Below, piece after piece: positions 34,679 to 44,906 of a stretch of DNA of 64,000 nt. The DNA is from Candidatus Avelusimicrobium aviculae (GTDB lineage Bacteria; Elusimicrobiota; Elusimicrobia; Elusimicrobiales; Elusimicrobiaceae): NCBI GenBank assembly GCA_944324655.1, contig CALUXF010000002.1:60465-124464 (forward strand), written 5' to 3'. Position 1 is the stretch's first letter; each line of letters starts with the position of its first letter. Under the pieces are notes generated by a model, which made no database searches, was not told where the DNA came from, and saw only the letters and a list, made by a program, of their open reading frames with translations. Position numbers and translations under genes: made by a program.

Positions 34679-36243
34679 TATTCTTCCTCCTCATACACCA
34701 AACAAAGCTGTGTGGCCGGGATATTGGTTCTGCTTTCGTATTGGGTTTTGGTTCCGCTCCAAATGCTCACCACACCCCCGTTTGCCGCAACCAAATTGGG
34801 CGTAATATTAAAGGCAACTATCCAAGGGTATTCGCGCGCATGGGCCGGTTGGGTTTCGCTACCGTTATAATGCTCCCCTAACCGGGCGGAATTTAGGCGA
34901 AGCGTTTTGGTCCAGTCGCTTTTATAAAAACGCCCCACGCCACCGTATTCGTCCCCTTCTTCAATGGCGCCGCCAGTTACGCCGTTGCCAACTCTGTTTC
35001 CCCAAAAACCAGTTATGGGCCGCATTTGGTCTGCAAACGCCCCGCGGGCCTCGTCTTCATGTACGGCCGCAATAAAACGTCTGTAAACGGGCAAGACCAA
35101 AGACCCGTTTTCTAAATCCAATATGTAAAAAGGAACATGGCCGTAAGTTTCCAGCATTTCCTGGTATTGCGTTTTAGATAAACATAGCTCCGGATGTGTT
35201 TTTACAAAATTCCATAATCCCGGATAATTCACCGCCGCATTTGTTACCGTTTCCCCGGTCCAGCCCGGAAGGGCGCCCAGGTTATCCTCTGCCAACTTGC
35301 TTTGCGAAAAATATAATTCTCCCACCTGTTTTGGCAAAAATTTATCCAGCCGGTTTTGCGCTTCCTCCACGCTGGCGGCTGCTTCCTGCGCGCTGGACTG
35401 GGCTTGCTGCGCGGCTTGGGCAGCCTGCTGGGCCACTTCTCCGCCCGGCATAGTAAGGGTATCCCCCCATAAAAAGGTTACATTGTCCCCAGTATTAAGA
35501 GGGGTTTCAAAATGCACTTGTTTAGAATAACTGTTTCCTTTTTCAGTCAAAGAAGGGTCTATCACTTCGGTATAGCCCAAAGGCCCCACCAACAGGCCAT
35601 TTACAAAAACTTTTAAAGTCTTTTCGTCCGCCAGGTATTTGCCGGCTAAATCAAACGTGCTTAAATCCCCGGTGTATGGTTCGTCGGCCGTTCCGGCCGT
35701 GTAGTCTTCCCGGTGGGCATATAATTTTTCAGCCTGTTCATAAGCGTTTACGGCAGCTTCCAGCGCGGCCTGGGCTTGCTCTTTGGCTTCGTCTGCCAGG
35801 CCGGTAACTTCCCCATACAAGGCGCGTATTTGAGCCACCAACTCTTGGGCGCCCGGGTTTTGCGTGTCCCCTTCCGGTACCAGCAAAGCACGCTCTAATT
35901 GCTCGGCTAACATCTGTTGCGCCATGGTTAGCTTGTCCAGGGCTTGTGTCCATTTTTCGTCCCAAAACTGTATGGGTTGGCTTAACGGCACATCGCGCAC
36001 CACAATCACGCGCCAATTTTCTTTTGGAGCTTCAAATAACCGAAGGGTTTGCCCTTCCACCTCATAATCCGTATCTTCGTTTAGTAAGGTCTGTGCGCCC
36101 AGCGGGTCGGATAAAAATACTTTTAATTGGTATTTTTTGCCAAACTCGCCGGCCGCATTGGCCAAGAAGGTAAACGGAACGCTAAACTCGGTGCTGTTTC
36201 CGTCCCCCATAAAAACGCCTTTTGCAGTTTCTTGGTTAATCAT
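34678..36243 (-). CDS. Tail fibre protein with T7-like N-terminal anchor
   Basis: The 521-residue protein begins with a phage T7 fibre-like anchor (about residues 5-110), including FMGDGNSTEFSVPFTF, then DTDYEVEGQTLRLFEAP and VVRDVPLSQP. Residues about 115-175 form a coiled coil, and another alanine-glutamine-rich coil lies near 270-305. The C-terminal part is beta-rich with ITGFWGNRVGNGVTGG and aromatic residues and should bind the host surface. I looked for a C-type-lectin variable region as used by diversity-generating retroelements and saw none. It follows the giant virion protein by 2 bases. Confidence 0.75.
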   Translation of the reverse strand: MINQETAKGVFMGDGNSTEFSVPFTFLANAAGEFGKKYQLKVFLSDPLGAQTLLNEDTDYEVEGQTLRLFEAPKENWRVIVVRDVPLSQPIQFWDEKWTQALDKLTMAQQMLAEQLERALLVPEGDTQNPGAQELVAQIRALYGEVTGLADEAKEQAQAALEAAVNAYEQAEKLYAHREDYTAGTADEPYTGDLSTFDLAGKYLADEKTLKVFVNGLLVGPLGYTEVIDPSLTEKGNSYSKQVHFETPLNTGDNVTFLWGDTLTMPGGEVAQQAAQAAQQAQSSAQEAAASVEEAQNRLDKFLPKQVGELYFSQSKLAEDNLGALPGWTGETVTNAAVNYPGLWNFVKTHPELCLSKTQYQEMLETYGHVPFYILDLENGSLVLPVYRRFIAAVHEDEARGAFADQMRPITGFWGNRVGNGVTGGAIEEGDEYGGVGRFYKSDWTKTLRLNSARLGEHYNGSETQPAHAREYPWIVAFNITPNLVAANGGVVSIWSGTKTQYESRTNIPATQLCLVYEEEE

Positions 36244-36245
36244 AA

Positions 36246-39200
36246 TTACTCTTTATCTCCCGTTATTTTACCGGCGCGGTTTTGAGTATACCCAACCGCG
36301 CGCAGGCTCCCGCGAACGGGTTTGCCCGTTACAATATCTACCAAGCCGCCGCCCATATTCATAACGCTTTGCGTGGGAAGGCCGGTATATTTGGCCACGG
36401 CCAAAAATACGTTTATAAATTCCATGGTGTCTACCTCGTCGGCATTGACGGTTTTTACCCCCTTGGCCACATCACGGGTTATATCGTCAAACATCGGCAG
36501 GCCCATTTGGCGCGGGGCGGTTAGTTTGCCTTCACTTACCAGGCTGGCGGCATTGTCTACAAAGAACCCGGCCACGCCTTCCCCAAACGGGTAAGCGCCA
36601 AAGAATTGGCTTACCGGGCTGGTCAGCAGGTTTTTTAAATCTTCTTCCCGGTCGTCATCATCAGCCGCAAACCATCCCTGGGTTAAAGCGGTGTAAACCA
36701 TAGGGTTTAGTATGAGGTAAATAAAAGCAGTCTTGGCAAATTTACTTTGGGATATTTCCCCGTTTTTAAATTGCACGTAAGCATCAACCACTTTGCGTAC
36801 ATATTGCAGCTGTTGGTTTTTAAACACCAAAAACATCCGCGTGCCAAAGCTGTCTGCATTGGCCTGGCCCTGGCTTAAGTGCACCCGCAAACTGCTTTGC
36901 AGGGTGCGTGTAGCTTGTTTTTCAAATACCCGGGCGGCTTCTTGCTGAGATAGGCCCTCTACTTCCAGCAGATACTTCATATATGGGTATCCACCAAATA
37001 TTAAACTGGCTTTATCACCCAAGCGGGTATTAATCAGCATAAAGTTGGTGAATGTATTCCACCGGCTTTTAATGGGGGCCACTTCGTCGCTGGCCATAGC
37101 GCGGGCCGTATATTCGTTCATGCCGCCCATTTCATAACGGGCTTGTATATACGGGCTGGCTTTTAACATAAAATCCGCCGTTTTGCGTGGGTTGGCCAAA
37201 GCTTCTGCAAACCATTTTGCCCATAACCCCCAAGGCATGTTTTCCGCAAAGGACACACTGGAAGCAAACTGTTTAATACCGGTTATGGGTTTAAGTCCCA
37301 TAACGGCTTTTACCCAGCCGTTAAACAGTTTATTCATTACAGAATAAAACTCATCCTTAACTTGGGCTTTTTGCGGGGCTTGTTGGTCTAAAAGCGCCAT
37401 GAATTTAGAATAAAGTTTCTTGCCGTCCTGTTGCCCAAATTTTTCTAAAAACGCGCTTTCTACATCTCTATCTTTAAAAATACGCTTATTGGCGGCGTAA
37501 TTTTCGGCCTCAAAAATAAATTCCCCGGCCCGGCGCAAATGTTTTAAAACCAAATCTATGGGGTTTACGATACGCTGGATAACCCGCTGGCTTTGTACAC
37601 GTTTTTTAATAAAACTGGGTGATTTTGAGTTTTGAACAAATTCCTGTTTTAAATCTATGCTGTCCGTTACCCGCTCCGTTACGGAAGGGAAATAAAATTC
37701 CACTTTCGGCAGTTTAAAACCATAAATGCGCTGGTGTACTTGGCTTTCCTGTTCGTAATGTTTTTCCACCAATTTCTGCAGGTTTTTAGCTGCCTGCAAA
37801 TCCTGCGGGGTTAACCAGTCAAACAAATTTTTCAGCTGGTCTTGGCCATACGCATAATGCAACCTGCCGGACAGGCCAAAATCCTCCGTACCGTTAGCCG
37901 TATCTACAAAGTTATGGTTTTGGTTCCAAATCCAAAAAGTAAGCGCTTCCAACCGGTTAATGGTTTGCACACGCGGCGCATTGTATGTAACCGGTTTTCC
38001 GTTTTTAAACAAGGTTGCTATTACCTCGCCATTGGCCTGGTCTTTCACATAAGCATAGTTTGTCAGCTGCATGGTGTCTTTTTGCATTTCTGCAATTTTG
38101 TCTAAGATTTGCTGAGAAGTCTTTAATTGATAGGCCGTCCCCACGGCGCGTAAAATGTCTTTATTTATTTGCGCATTAAAAACGGCTTCTTTAATTTGGT
38201 TGGTTTCCGGGGCCAGTTCCTCTCTAAAGTTTATCTTGTGTTTTTTTAACCCCTTGTTTACCGGCTCCTTTTGCGCTATACTATTGTTAAGAACAGCGCC
38301 CAAATCCTGACGACTAAACGTAGGCAGGGTTTGCGTAGCAGCGGAGCCAGTACTAACCTGCCCGTTTGCATCTGTTCTTTTTTTATTGCCTTTTGGGCTG
38401 GTTGCATCCCACCCAGTAAGCAACCACGTTTTTTGTTTTCCGTGTTCATCCAAAGACAAAACAGCCTCTATATTGCCTTTTTGCAATACCAAAGTTTTTT
38501 TGGAAGCAGTAAAACGCTCCACTCTCCCCGCCACAACGGTATCAATAACTTGGGGCAAAATATCCGCCCCATGTTTTTGGGCAATATGTTGCAGGCCTTT
38601 GTTGTTATCGCCCCAAATAAAGGTTACATCGGGGGTACCGCCATATTGCACAAAGTCCGGCCGCAAACCGGGCACCGTTTCTTCTTCACTTCCGGCCGCT
38701 ATTTTTTTAAGCGCCGCCAAAGACTGTTCGGCTCTGCTAGGTAAAGGGTCGCTCTCGTACATGTCCGTTTCATATTGGCCAAACGCAATGTCTATAAATG
38801 TTTGCAAATCTACCCCACCGTGCAGTAAATACGTTACAATTCCTTTGGGCAATTTACGCTCTTTCAAAGACAAGCAGGCTGCCAAACGTATATTTGCTTC
38901 CTGCACGGCGCGGCGCTCACCGTCCAAACGTTTTTGGGCTGCGTCCCCACGTACAGCGGCCAAAGCATCTTCATAAAAAGCATGTAAATCCTGCATGGTT
39001 ACTTCGCCGCCCGGGTCTGCTTTTATCCATAATACGCGGTTGATAAGCGCCTGGAACACACTGGGCGGATTATCGGGGTCTATGCTTTCTACAGCTGCCT
39101 CGTACTGTTGCAGTGCCTCTTGCTGGCTGCCGCCCCATATCTTGGAAGCGTCTTCCAAAAATTTCAACATATACGGCGTATATTTGGCCCGTCTTACGGA

Positions 39201-42200
39201 GCCTAATTTTTCATAGGCTTTGCGGTTAAATAATGCGCTCAATTTACCGCGCATATAGCGTTTGTAATTCTTTTGCTGGGTAGCTTGCGCTTCTTTAATA
39301 AATAAATCCAGCTGAGCCTCGTTTAAGGCCTTAAAACGCATGGCATTTTTGCCGTAACGCGCGGCAAAGTTGCGGGCGTCCTGCGGGGTAATGTGTATAA
39401 TTTGCCGCAAGGTGCTTTCCATAGCGCCCACGTAGCGGGCTTCCATTTTACCGGAAGCGTTTTTAATGGTTTGGCGCGCCTTACGCAAGGCAGTTGCTTG
39501 CTCGTCCGTTAAGGCTTGGCCGGCCGTAATTAATTTGGAAAGTTCCGCCACTTTTTTATAGGCATTATTTACGTCTTCCCCGGCGCTGTTTACAATGCGG
39601 GTATACTGGGCCAGCAAATCCCGGCGCACTTTATCCCAATTGGTAGCGGGTACTTCCAGCCGGCGTTGTTCCTGCTGGGCTTGCGGGGTTTTGGCCCAGG
39701 CGGCGTTTAAAAAGTCCAGCGTACTTTGCACGGCCTGGGTAATCTCTTTAAATGTTTTGGCCGCGGCTAACCGTTTTACCATTTCCCCTTTGCCTTCCAC
39801 TTGGCGTTTATTTAAATCTTTTACCAAGGCATTTTTGATTTTTTGGGCAGCTCTTAAAATATCTTTGTCTGCTTGCTCTTTGTCCTGGGTGGTTTGGCTT
39901 TTGTTTTCCAAACGCTCGGCCAGGCGGTCTAACTCCGCCAGGCGCAAAGAAACATTGGCCAAGTCCTTTTGTTCCACCACGCGGTAGCCTTGTTCTTCCA
40001 AATCCAAAATGGCTTGGGCGGTTTTGCGTGCTTCTTTTTCACTGCCGCCAAATACTTCTCGCAAAGTGTCAATATTGGCTTTGTAATTGGCCCATTGGGC
40101 GGCCTGTTCTTCATACCCCTGGGGATAGATAATTTCACCGTCCAAGGCTCTTTGCAGCATATCCCAGGCTGCGGCCAGGGTTTCTTCGGTGCTTTCTTCA
40201 AACTCCATGTATCCGTGCTTTTGAAGCCATACATCGGGCCGGTCGTCCACCCCGCCGGCTTTATTAAACACACGGGCCTGTTTATAGGCTTCTTTGTCAA
40301 TATTGGCGGCGTTGGCGTACTCCGCGCCAAAACGGCGCAAATCTTTTAGCAAATGTTGCGTTACGGCTTTGGGACGTGGTGCGTCCAGTTGGGCTAAAAG
40401 GGCCTTTAAATCTTGTATTCCAAGTCCGTCTACCTCTTGGGCGTTACCCTGGCGGATATTGGTTACTAACCGCTTTAATTGGGCCACTTTCCCTTTAAAC
40501 AGTTTGCTGTCCACCTGGCTGGCTTCCCGCACCATGAGGCGGTCAAAAAACTCTTGCACTTCGGGCGCCAAGTCCACCTCTTGGCCTATGGCGTTATAAA
40601 TTTCCTTAAGCCATTGGGCAAACCGGTCAAACAAACTTTTATAAGCGGCCGAAGGGGCCACGCCCTTCATAAAGTATTTTTCCGCCAATACGGCAAAATT
40701 TTCTTCAAAGCCGCGCCGTACAAACATAGCCACGGCGTCTTGTGCGTCCAATTCGTCTTGGCGGGCCAAAGCTTCAATGTATTTTTTACCCCCGCGCTGC
40801 TGAATTGTTTGCAGCATTATTTGTCGCTGGGAGGGCGTAAGCAAAGACGTGCGGCTTATATATCTCAGCACGTAGTCTTGGCTGTTGGCGTCAATATCTC
40901 GCAAACGCTGCATTAGTTCCAAAAACTCACCCTCGCTGGATACCTGTTCGGCACGTTTTAAATCACGCCGCCAAACGTGGTACAGTTCGTGTATAGCGGT
41001 GCTTTTGTCTGACGTAGAAACGGCGCGGATAATGGCCGTATTGCTTTGCGGGTCAAAGCTTACGCTGCCGCGCGCGCCGGCGGGGGATACGTTCGCGCCA
41101 AAATCAAACGAAATATCCGCGTCTTCTTGGTACAAAGTGTATCCTTTTTGGTTTTCGCGGGTCTTAATCGTGTTAAAAAAGTTATCAAACGCGGCCGCCA
41201 AAACCGGCATTTCATTATCAAAGGGGTAGGGGTATTTATCCTGGCCAAAACGAAGGAAAGCGTCCGGGTGTACAATGTTGGCTAAGTAATCGTTTCTAAA
41301 TCCCAGTTGTTTGGCTTTGTACACCAAATAGCTTTCAAAGGCGCGCGCGGTCATTTCTGAGTTCGTGCTCCAATAGTTTTTGCTTCTAAGGCTGTCCACC
41401 GCGCGGCTTCTTTCCCCTAAAACTGCTTTCGTTACGCGCACCACTTCTTCAAAGGCGGCTTTCATTTCCGGGCGTAAGGCGGAAGAAGGGTTTACAGTCT
41501 GCATGGCGTCTTGCCCGGAGGTTTTGCCAAAGTAATTGTCCAAGGCGTGCCACCACTCGTGCCCTAAACTGCCGGCCCCCTGGGTTTTGGTAAGGTTAAT
41601 CACTACTTGCTTGTGTTCATAATGTGCGGCCGCACCCGGTATTCCGCGCGCGCCAAAAGCCAGGCCAAGCTGGCCGTCCAACGATACGGCACGGCTGGGG
41701 ATATGCAGCAAATTGGCCATATCCAAAAGGGCATCGTACGCATTGTTTAAATCTTGGGTGCGGCGTTCCTGTTCCACCCAATTGCCAAACTGTACCCCAC
41801 GAAAACCAAATTCCTGCATGAAGCGTTCCGGCGTAACCACCGTCCCGGCCGGGCGGTAAACCTTGCCGATGCGTTCCTCGTTTATCTTCCGGCGCACGTC
41901 GGGCATTTTGCGTTTGGCTTCCAGCAGGGCTTCCAAATGGGCTTGGTTTTCTTCCAAGTATTTTTGCGCATCCGCCACTTTGGTAAATCCGCCTTTTAAA
42001 TCAATGTATTTACCGGAAGCTATCTTTTTGCCGATAACAATTTCCCCCGTACGTACTTTTTGGTATAAGTCCAATTTGGTGGGCGCGGCCCCCTTTACGG
42101 CTTTTTCGGTAAAGAATTTACGTGCAAACGCCAAGGTTTCTTCTTTGCTGGGGCTGCCGTACACACTGCGCCACCCGCGTTTAAACTCATAAATGGGGGT

Positions 42201-44894
42201 CGGTTCGGCAAAACGGTGGCCGTTATAAACCAAATAATTTTGTACGTGCATGGTGTATCCGCGCGCCTTGGTAAACAACGGGTAGCCTAAAGTTTGGTAA
42301 AAAGAAATTGTTTCCGTTAAAGAAGAAACCGCCCTCCCCCCTTGTTGCAACATCTGCTGTAATTGTTGCGTGCTTAACTGCCCGTTAAGAAGCTGCAAAC
42401 TAAGTGCACGCACGTATTTAAGGGTTTCCAGCCATTGGCCTTGCCGGTAAGAGCGCTGCGGTTTGGCCGGGATACTGTCGCGCAAAGCCTTTACGGCTGC
42501 CAGCGTATCGGCCGTTATTCCCTGGCGTATGGCCGCGTCATAGTTTGGCTCGGGGAAGAATTTTCCCAAAGTAACATTTTCAGCCGTGGAAGGGATTTCT
42601 TCTTCCAGCGCGTGTTTGTATTTCCCCCACACGTCTTTGCGCGCGCCCAGAATTTTTTCGCCAAAATCCTCAATGCGGGCCGGTTTTTCGGTCGGTTTAA
42701 ACGGCGGCAAATCGGCTTCCAGCTCCTCTTGGGTAAATAAAGAGTTCACCTCTACGCCCAAATCCTCCTGTGCGGGGGAAGGGGCGTCTTCTTGTTCAGC
42801 TTGGGAGCCAAACAATTCTAATTGATTATCAAACAGCCCGCCCTGCCAAAGCGTGTTGGTATCCGGGGCAAACATTTCCTGGGTCTTGACGAAGTCCTGC
42901 AAACCCGCTATACTATTATCAATACCGCTGCCAACGAGAACCGGCTTTTTATGGCTAGGGCGTTGGAGCGGTTCATTTTTTGCCCAATTATCTATATTTG
43001 CATTGCTGTCAAATACGGCTGTATCCAGCAATACGCGTCCGTTTGGTAAAACTTCCAACGTTACCCCCGCCTTGCCTAATGGCGTATTGATTTTGCACAA
43101 AAATTGCACCCCGTCATTTTCGCCTTTCATGCCAGGTACATAATACGCATATTCTAAGTTGTCAATGGAGCGCTCCAGCGCGGACCATTGTTCTTTAGAA
43201 AACGAGTGCCTTTTATCTATATGTTTTACACGGTTAAACGGAACGTCCACTTCCGCGCCGGAAGCGGTAGAAAAACGGTAGAAACTTTTATTCTGTTCTT
43301 TTGGGTTTTCTTTATTTTGGTTATAAAATTCCACAAACTCCGCTAAAGAACGCGCCGGGTTTCTATACATAGCCGCGGCCGACTGGAAAAGCAGGTCTTT
43401 GTCGGTTAAGTTGGCTTCGGCCAATTTCCGGTCAAATTCCGCTTCTTCCTGCGCGCGCTGCTGGGCCTGGCGCTGCTGATGTTGCTCGCGTTGGGTTTCC
43501 CAGTCGTCCACGGGTTTGGCAGCGGGCAAAAACTGCACTTCCGCCATGTCGGCCTGGGAACCGGGCTTAATACCCGCCAAATTGTAAATACTGTTGGCGC
43601 GGCTTTGTTCTATCTTTCCCAGTAACTGGGCCGTGGGTTCGTCAAAACCGGCGTTTAAAGCCTTTTCTTCCATGCGCTCTGCTACGTTGTATATCTTGCG
43701 CATAATCGCCCGGTCCGGCTCGGTTTTAACCATTTGCCCAAAATCCTGCGCGGCCTGCACGGGGTCCGCATTGGGATAGTTTAACGGGCTGGTTACATCA
43801 CGCAAAGTATCGTGGGCCATTTTTTGGGCAGCTTGGCTGGTGGCACTTTCCACGGCCAAGCGGGCAAAGGCTTTGGCTTCTGGGGGTTTTAAACCTTGTT
43901 CTTCAAATTGGCTTTGGGCAAAGTTCATAACCATACTAATCGGCGCACCGGTTAAACCGCCCAGCAAGGCGCTGTAAGCAATATCCACAAAGGTATCTTC
44001 AAAGCTTTTCTCACGGCCGCCAAAATGTTGCATTATAAATTCTTCGGCCGTTTGTTGGCTGCCTTCCTGCGTGGCCTCGGTAATAAACCCTTTTAACCCC
44101 GCACGCAAAATACCTTTTCCTTTAAAAATCTTTTCCAGTCCGCTTAAGCCCAGGTGCTCCAAAGCGCCTTCCATAGTGCCGCCGGCCAAACCGGCAGCCA
44201 TAGCGCGGCCGGGGGTTATGCCGTTTTCCAAGGCTTCTTCATAATCCTGGCGGCCGGCATATAACCCAAACAACACACTGGCGGCGGCAGGGTTTCCGGT
44301 AATTACCGTAGCCCCCACCCCGGCACCCAAAGTGGTTAAACCGCTGGCAAAATCATATACAAAGCCGTCTTTCTCGTCTTTCGCCAGGCCGGCGCGCTCC
44401 ATAAACGCCTGGTGGTTCTGCTTCATAATGTCTAACGCGTTTCTGCCCAGGCGGGTAAGTTCATTGTATTTGGCTTCTATTTGTTGGTAGCGCTCGTTCG
44501 TTTGGGCAGCGGTAGTGCGGCCGGCCAAAAAATCGGCGGATGCGGCCGATAACTCCCGCTGTTTTTGAACGTATCTTCCGGCGGAAGACAGCCCGGCGGC
44601 CGTTAAACGCTGCATGGTTAAAAATAAATCCGTACCCGTACCGGCCACCCCTTTGGCGGCTTGCCCCAATATACCGCGCGTCATATCGGGCACGCTTTGG
44701 TCCATTTGCGTAAGGGCGAAGTAATTATCCCGGCTTTGTTTATCCAGCTCCATATCTACGGCAAAACGTATGTCTTTAGCGCGCGTAAGGGTGGTATTCA
44801 CCATTAAGCGGCGGTCTGCCAGGTAAACGCTGCGCCGCTGGGCTTGGGCGGTTAAAAAATCTTGCATTTCGGCTGGGTTGGTTTCTTTTTGCAT
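36246..44894 (-). CDS. Giant polyvalent internal virion protein (2882 residues)
   Basis: This protein takes the place of T7 gp16 and carries domains of phage polyvalent proteins. A glycine-rich membrane-active region lies near 190-300. A barnase/EndoU-like RNase domain lies at about 530-640 (VKHIDKRHSFSKEQW). LPD1-type sequence leads to HEWWH at 1112-1116. A second zincin motif, HELYH, is at 1302-1306. Long coiled helices fill about 1500-2000. A second barnase/colicin-E5-like domain is at about 2070-2200 (FIWGDNNKGLQHIAQKHG and KTWLLTGW). The C-terminus is partly hydrophobic. It is probably packaged in the capsid and ejected with the DNA, bringing enzymes against host RNA or proteins. Function is inferred. 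Confidence 0.8.
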   Translation of the reverse strand: MQKETNPAEMQDFLTAQAQRRSVYLADRRLMVNTTLTRAKDIRFAVDMELDKQSRDNYFALTQMDQSVPDMTRGILGQAAKGVAGTGTDLFLTMQRLTAAGLSSAGRYVQKQRELSAASADFLAGRTTAAQTNERYQQIEAKYNELTRLGRNALDIMKQNHQAFMERAGLAKDEKDGFVYDFASGLTTLGAGVGATVITGNPAAASVLFGLYAGRQDYEEALENGITPGRAMAAGLAGGTMEGALEHLGLSGLEKIFKGKGILRAGLKGFITEATQEGSQQTAEEFIMQHFGGREKSFEDTFVDIAYSALLGGLTGAPISMVMNFAQSQFEEQGLKPPEAKAFARLAVESATSQAAQKMAHDTLRDVTSPLNYPNADPVQAAQDFGQMVKTEPDRAIMRKIYNVAERMEEKALNAGFDEPTAQLLGKIEQSRANSIYNLAGIKPGSQADMAEVQFLPAAKPVDDWETQREQHQQRQAQQRAQEEAEFDRKLAEANLTDKDLLFQSAAAMYRNPARSLAEFVEFYNQNKENPKEQNKSFYRFSTASGAEVDVPFNRVKHIDKRHSFSKEQWSALERSIDNLEYAYYVPGMKGENDGVQFLCKINTPLGKAGVTLEVLPNGRVLLDTAVFDSNANIDNWAKNEPLQRPSHKKPVLVGSGIDNSIAGLQDFVKTQEMFAPDTNTLWQGGLFDNQLELFGSQAEQEDAPSPAQEDLGVEVNSLFTQEELEADLPPFKPTEKPARIEDFGEKILGARKDVWGKYKHALEEEIPSTAENVTLGKFFPEPNYDAAIRQGITADTLAAVKALRDSIPAKPQRSYRQGQWLETLKYVRALSLQLLNGQLSTQQLQQMLQQGGRAVSSLTETISFYQTLGYPLFTKARGYTMHVQNYLVYNGHRFAEPTPIYEFKRGWRSVYGSPSKEETLAFARKFFTEKAVKGAAPTKLDLYQKVRTGEIVIGKKIASGKYIDLKGGFTKVADAQKYLEENQAHLEALLEAKRKMPDVRRKINEERIGKVYRPAGTVVTPERFMQEFGFRGVQFGNWVEQERRTQDLNNAYDALLDMANLLHIPSRAVSLDGQLGLAFGARGIPGAAAHYEHKQVVINLTKTQGAGSLGHEWWHALDNYFGKTSGQDAMQTVNPSSALRPEMKAAFEEVVRVTKAVLGERSRAVDSLRSKNYWSTNSEMTARAFESYLVYKAKQLGFRNDYLANIVHPDAFLRFGQDKYPYPFDNEMPVLAAAFDNFFNTIKTRENQKGYTLYQEDADISFDFGANVSPAGARGSVSFDPQSNTAIIRAVSTSDKSTAIHELYHVWRRDLKRAEQVSSEGEFLELMQRLRDIDANSQDYVLRYISRTSLLTPSQRQIMLQTIQQRGGKKYIEALARQDELDAQDAVAMFVRRGFEENFAVLAEKYFMKGVAPSAAYKSLFDRFAQWLKEIYNAIGQEVDLAPEVQEFFDRLMVREASQVDSKLFKGKVAQLKRLVTNIRQGNAQEVDGLGIQDLKALLAQLDAPRPKAVTQHLLKDLRRFGAEYANAANIDKEAYKQARVFNKAGGVDDRPDVWLQKHGYMEFEESTEETLAAAWDMLQRALDGEIIYPQGYEEQAAQWANYKANIDTLREVFGGSEKEARKTAQAILDLEEQGYRVVEQKDLANVSLRLAELDRLAERLENKSQTTQDKEQADKDILRAAQKIKNALVKDLNKRQVEGKGEMVKRLAAAKTFKEITQAVQSTLDFLNAAWAKTPQAQQEQRRLEVPATNWDKVRRDLLAQYTRIVNSAGEDVNNAYKKVAELSKLITAGQALTDEQATALRKARQTIKNASGKMEARYVGAMESTLRQIIHITPQDARNFAARYGKNAMRFKALNEAQLDLFIKEAQATQQKNYKRYMRGKLSALFNRKAYEKLGSVRRAKYTPYMLKFLEDASKIWGGSQQEALQQYEAAVESIDPDNPPSVFQALINRVLWIKADPGGEVTMQDLHAFYEDALAAVRGDAAQKRLDGERRAVQEANIRLAACLSLKERKLPKGIVTYLLHGGVDLQTFIDIAFGQYETDMYESDPLPSRAEQSLAALKKIAAGSEEETVPGLRPDFVQYGGTPDVTFIWGDNNKGLQHIAQKHGADILPQVIDTVVAGRVERFTASKKTLVLQKGNIEAVLSLDEHGKQKTWLLTGWDATSPKGNKKRTDANGQVSTGSAATQTLPTFSRQDLGAVLNNSIAQKEPVNKGLKKHKINFREELAPETNQIKEAVFNAQINKDILRAVGTAYQLKTSQQILDKIAEMQKDTMQLTNYAYVKDQANGEVIATLFKNGKPVTYNAPRVQTINRLEALTFWIWNQNHNFVDTANGTEDFGLSGRLHYAYGQDQLKNLFDWLTPQDLQAAKNLQKLVEKHYEQESQVHQRIYGFKLPKVEFYFPSVTERVTDSIDLKQEFVQNSKSPSFIKKRVQSQRVIQRIVNPIDLVLKHLRRAGEFIFEAENYAANKRIFKDRDVESAFLEKFGQQDGKKLYSKFMALLDQQAPQKAQVKDEFYSVMNKLFNGWVKAVMGLKPITGIKQFASSVSFAENMPWGLWAKWFAEALANPRKTADFMLKASPYIQARYEMGGMNEYTARAMASDEVAPIKSRWNTFTNFMLINTRLGDKASLIFGGYPYMKYLLEVEGLSQQEAARVFEKQATRTLQSSLRVHLSQGQANADSFGTRMFLVFKNQQLQYVRKVVDAYVQFKNGEISQSKFAKTAFIYLILNPMVYTALTQGWFAADDDDREEDLKNLLTSPVSQFFGAYPFGEGVAGFFVDNAASLVSEGKLTAPRQMGLPMFDDITRDVAKGVKTVNADEVDTMEFINVFLAVAKYTGLPTQSVMNMGGGLVDIVTGKPVRGSLRAVGYTQNRAGKITGDKE

Positions 44895-44906
44895 AGCTTT
44901 CTTCCT

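Noticed and set aside
34678..36243. Diversity-generating retroelement, as in phage BPP-1
   Set aside because: No reverse transcriptase, template repeat or C-type-lectin variable region was found in the fibre gene or nearby.
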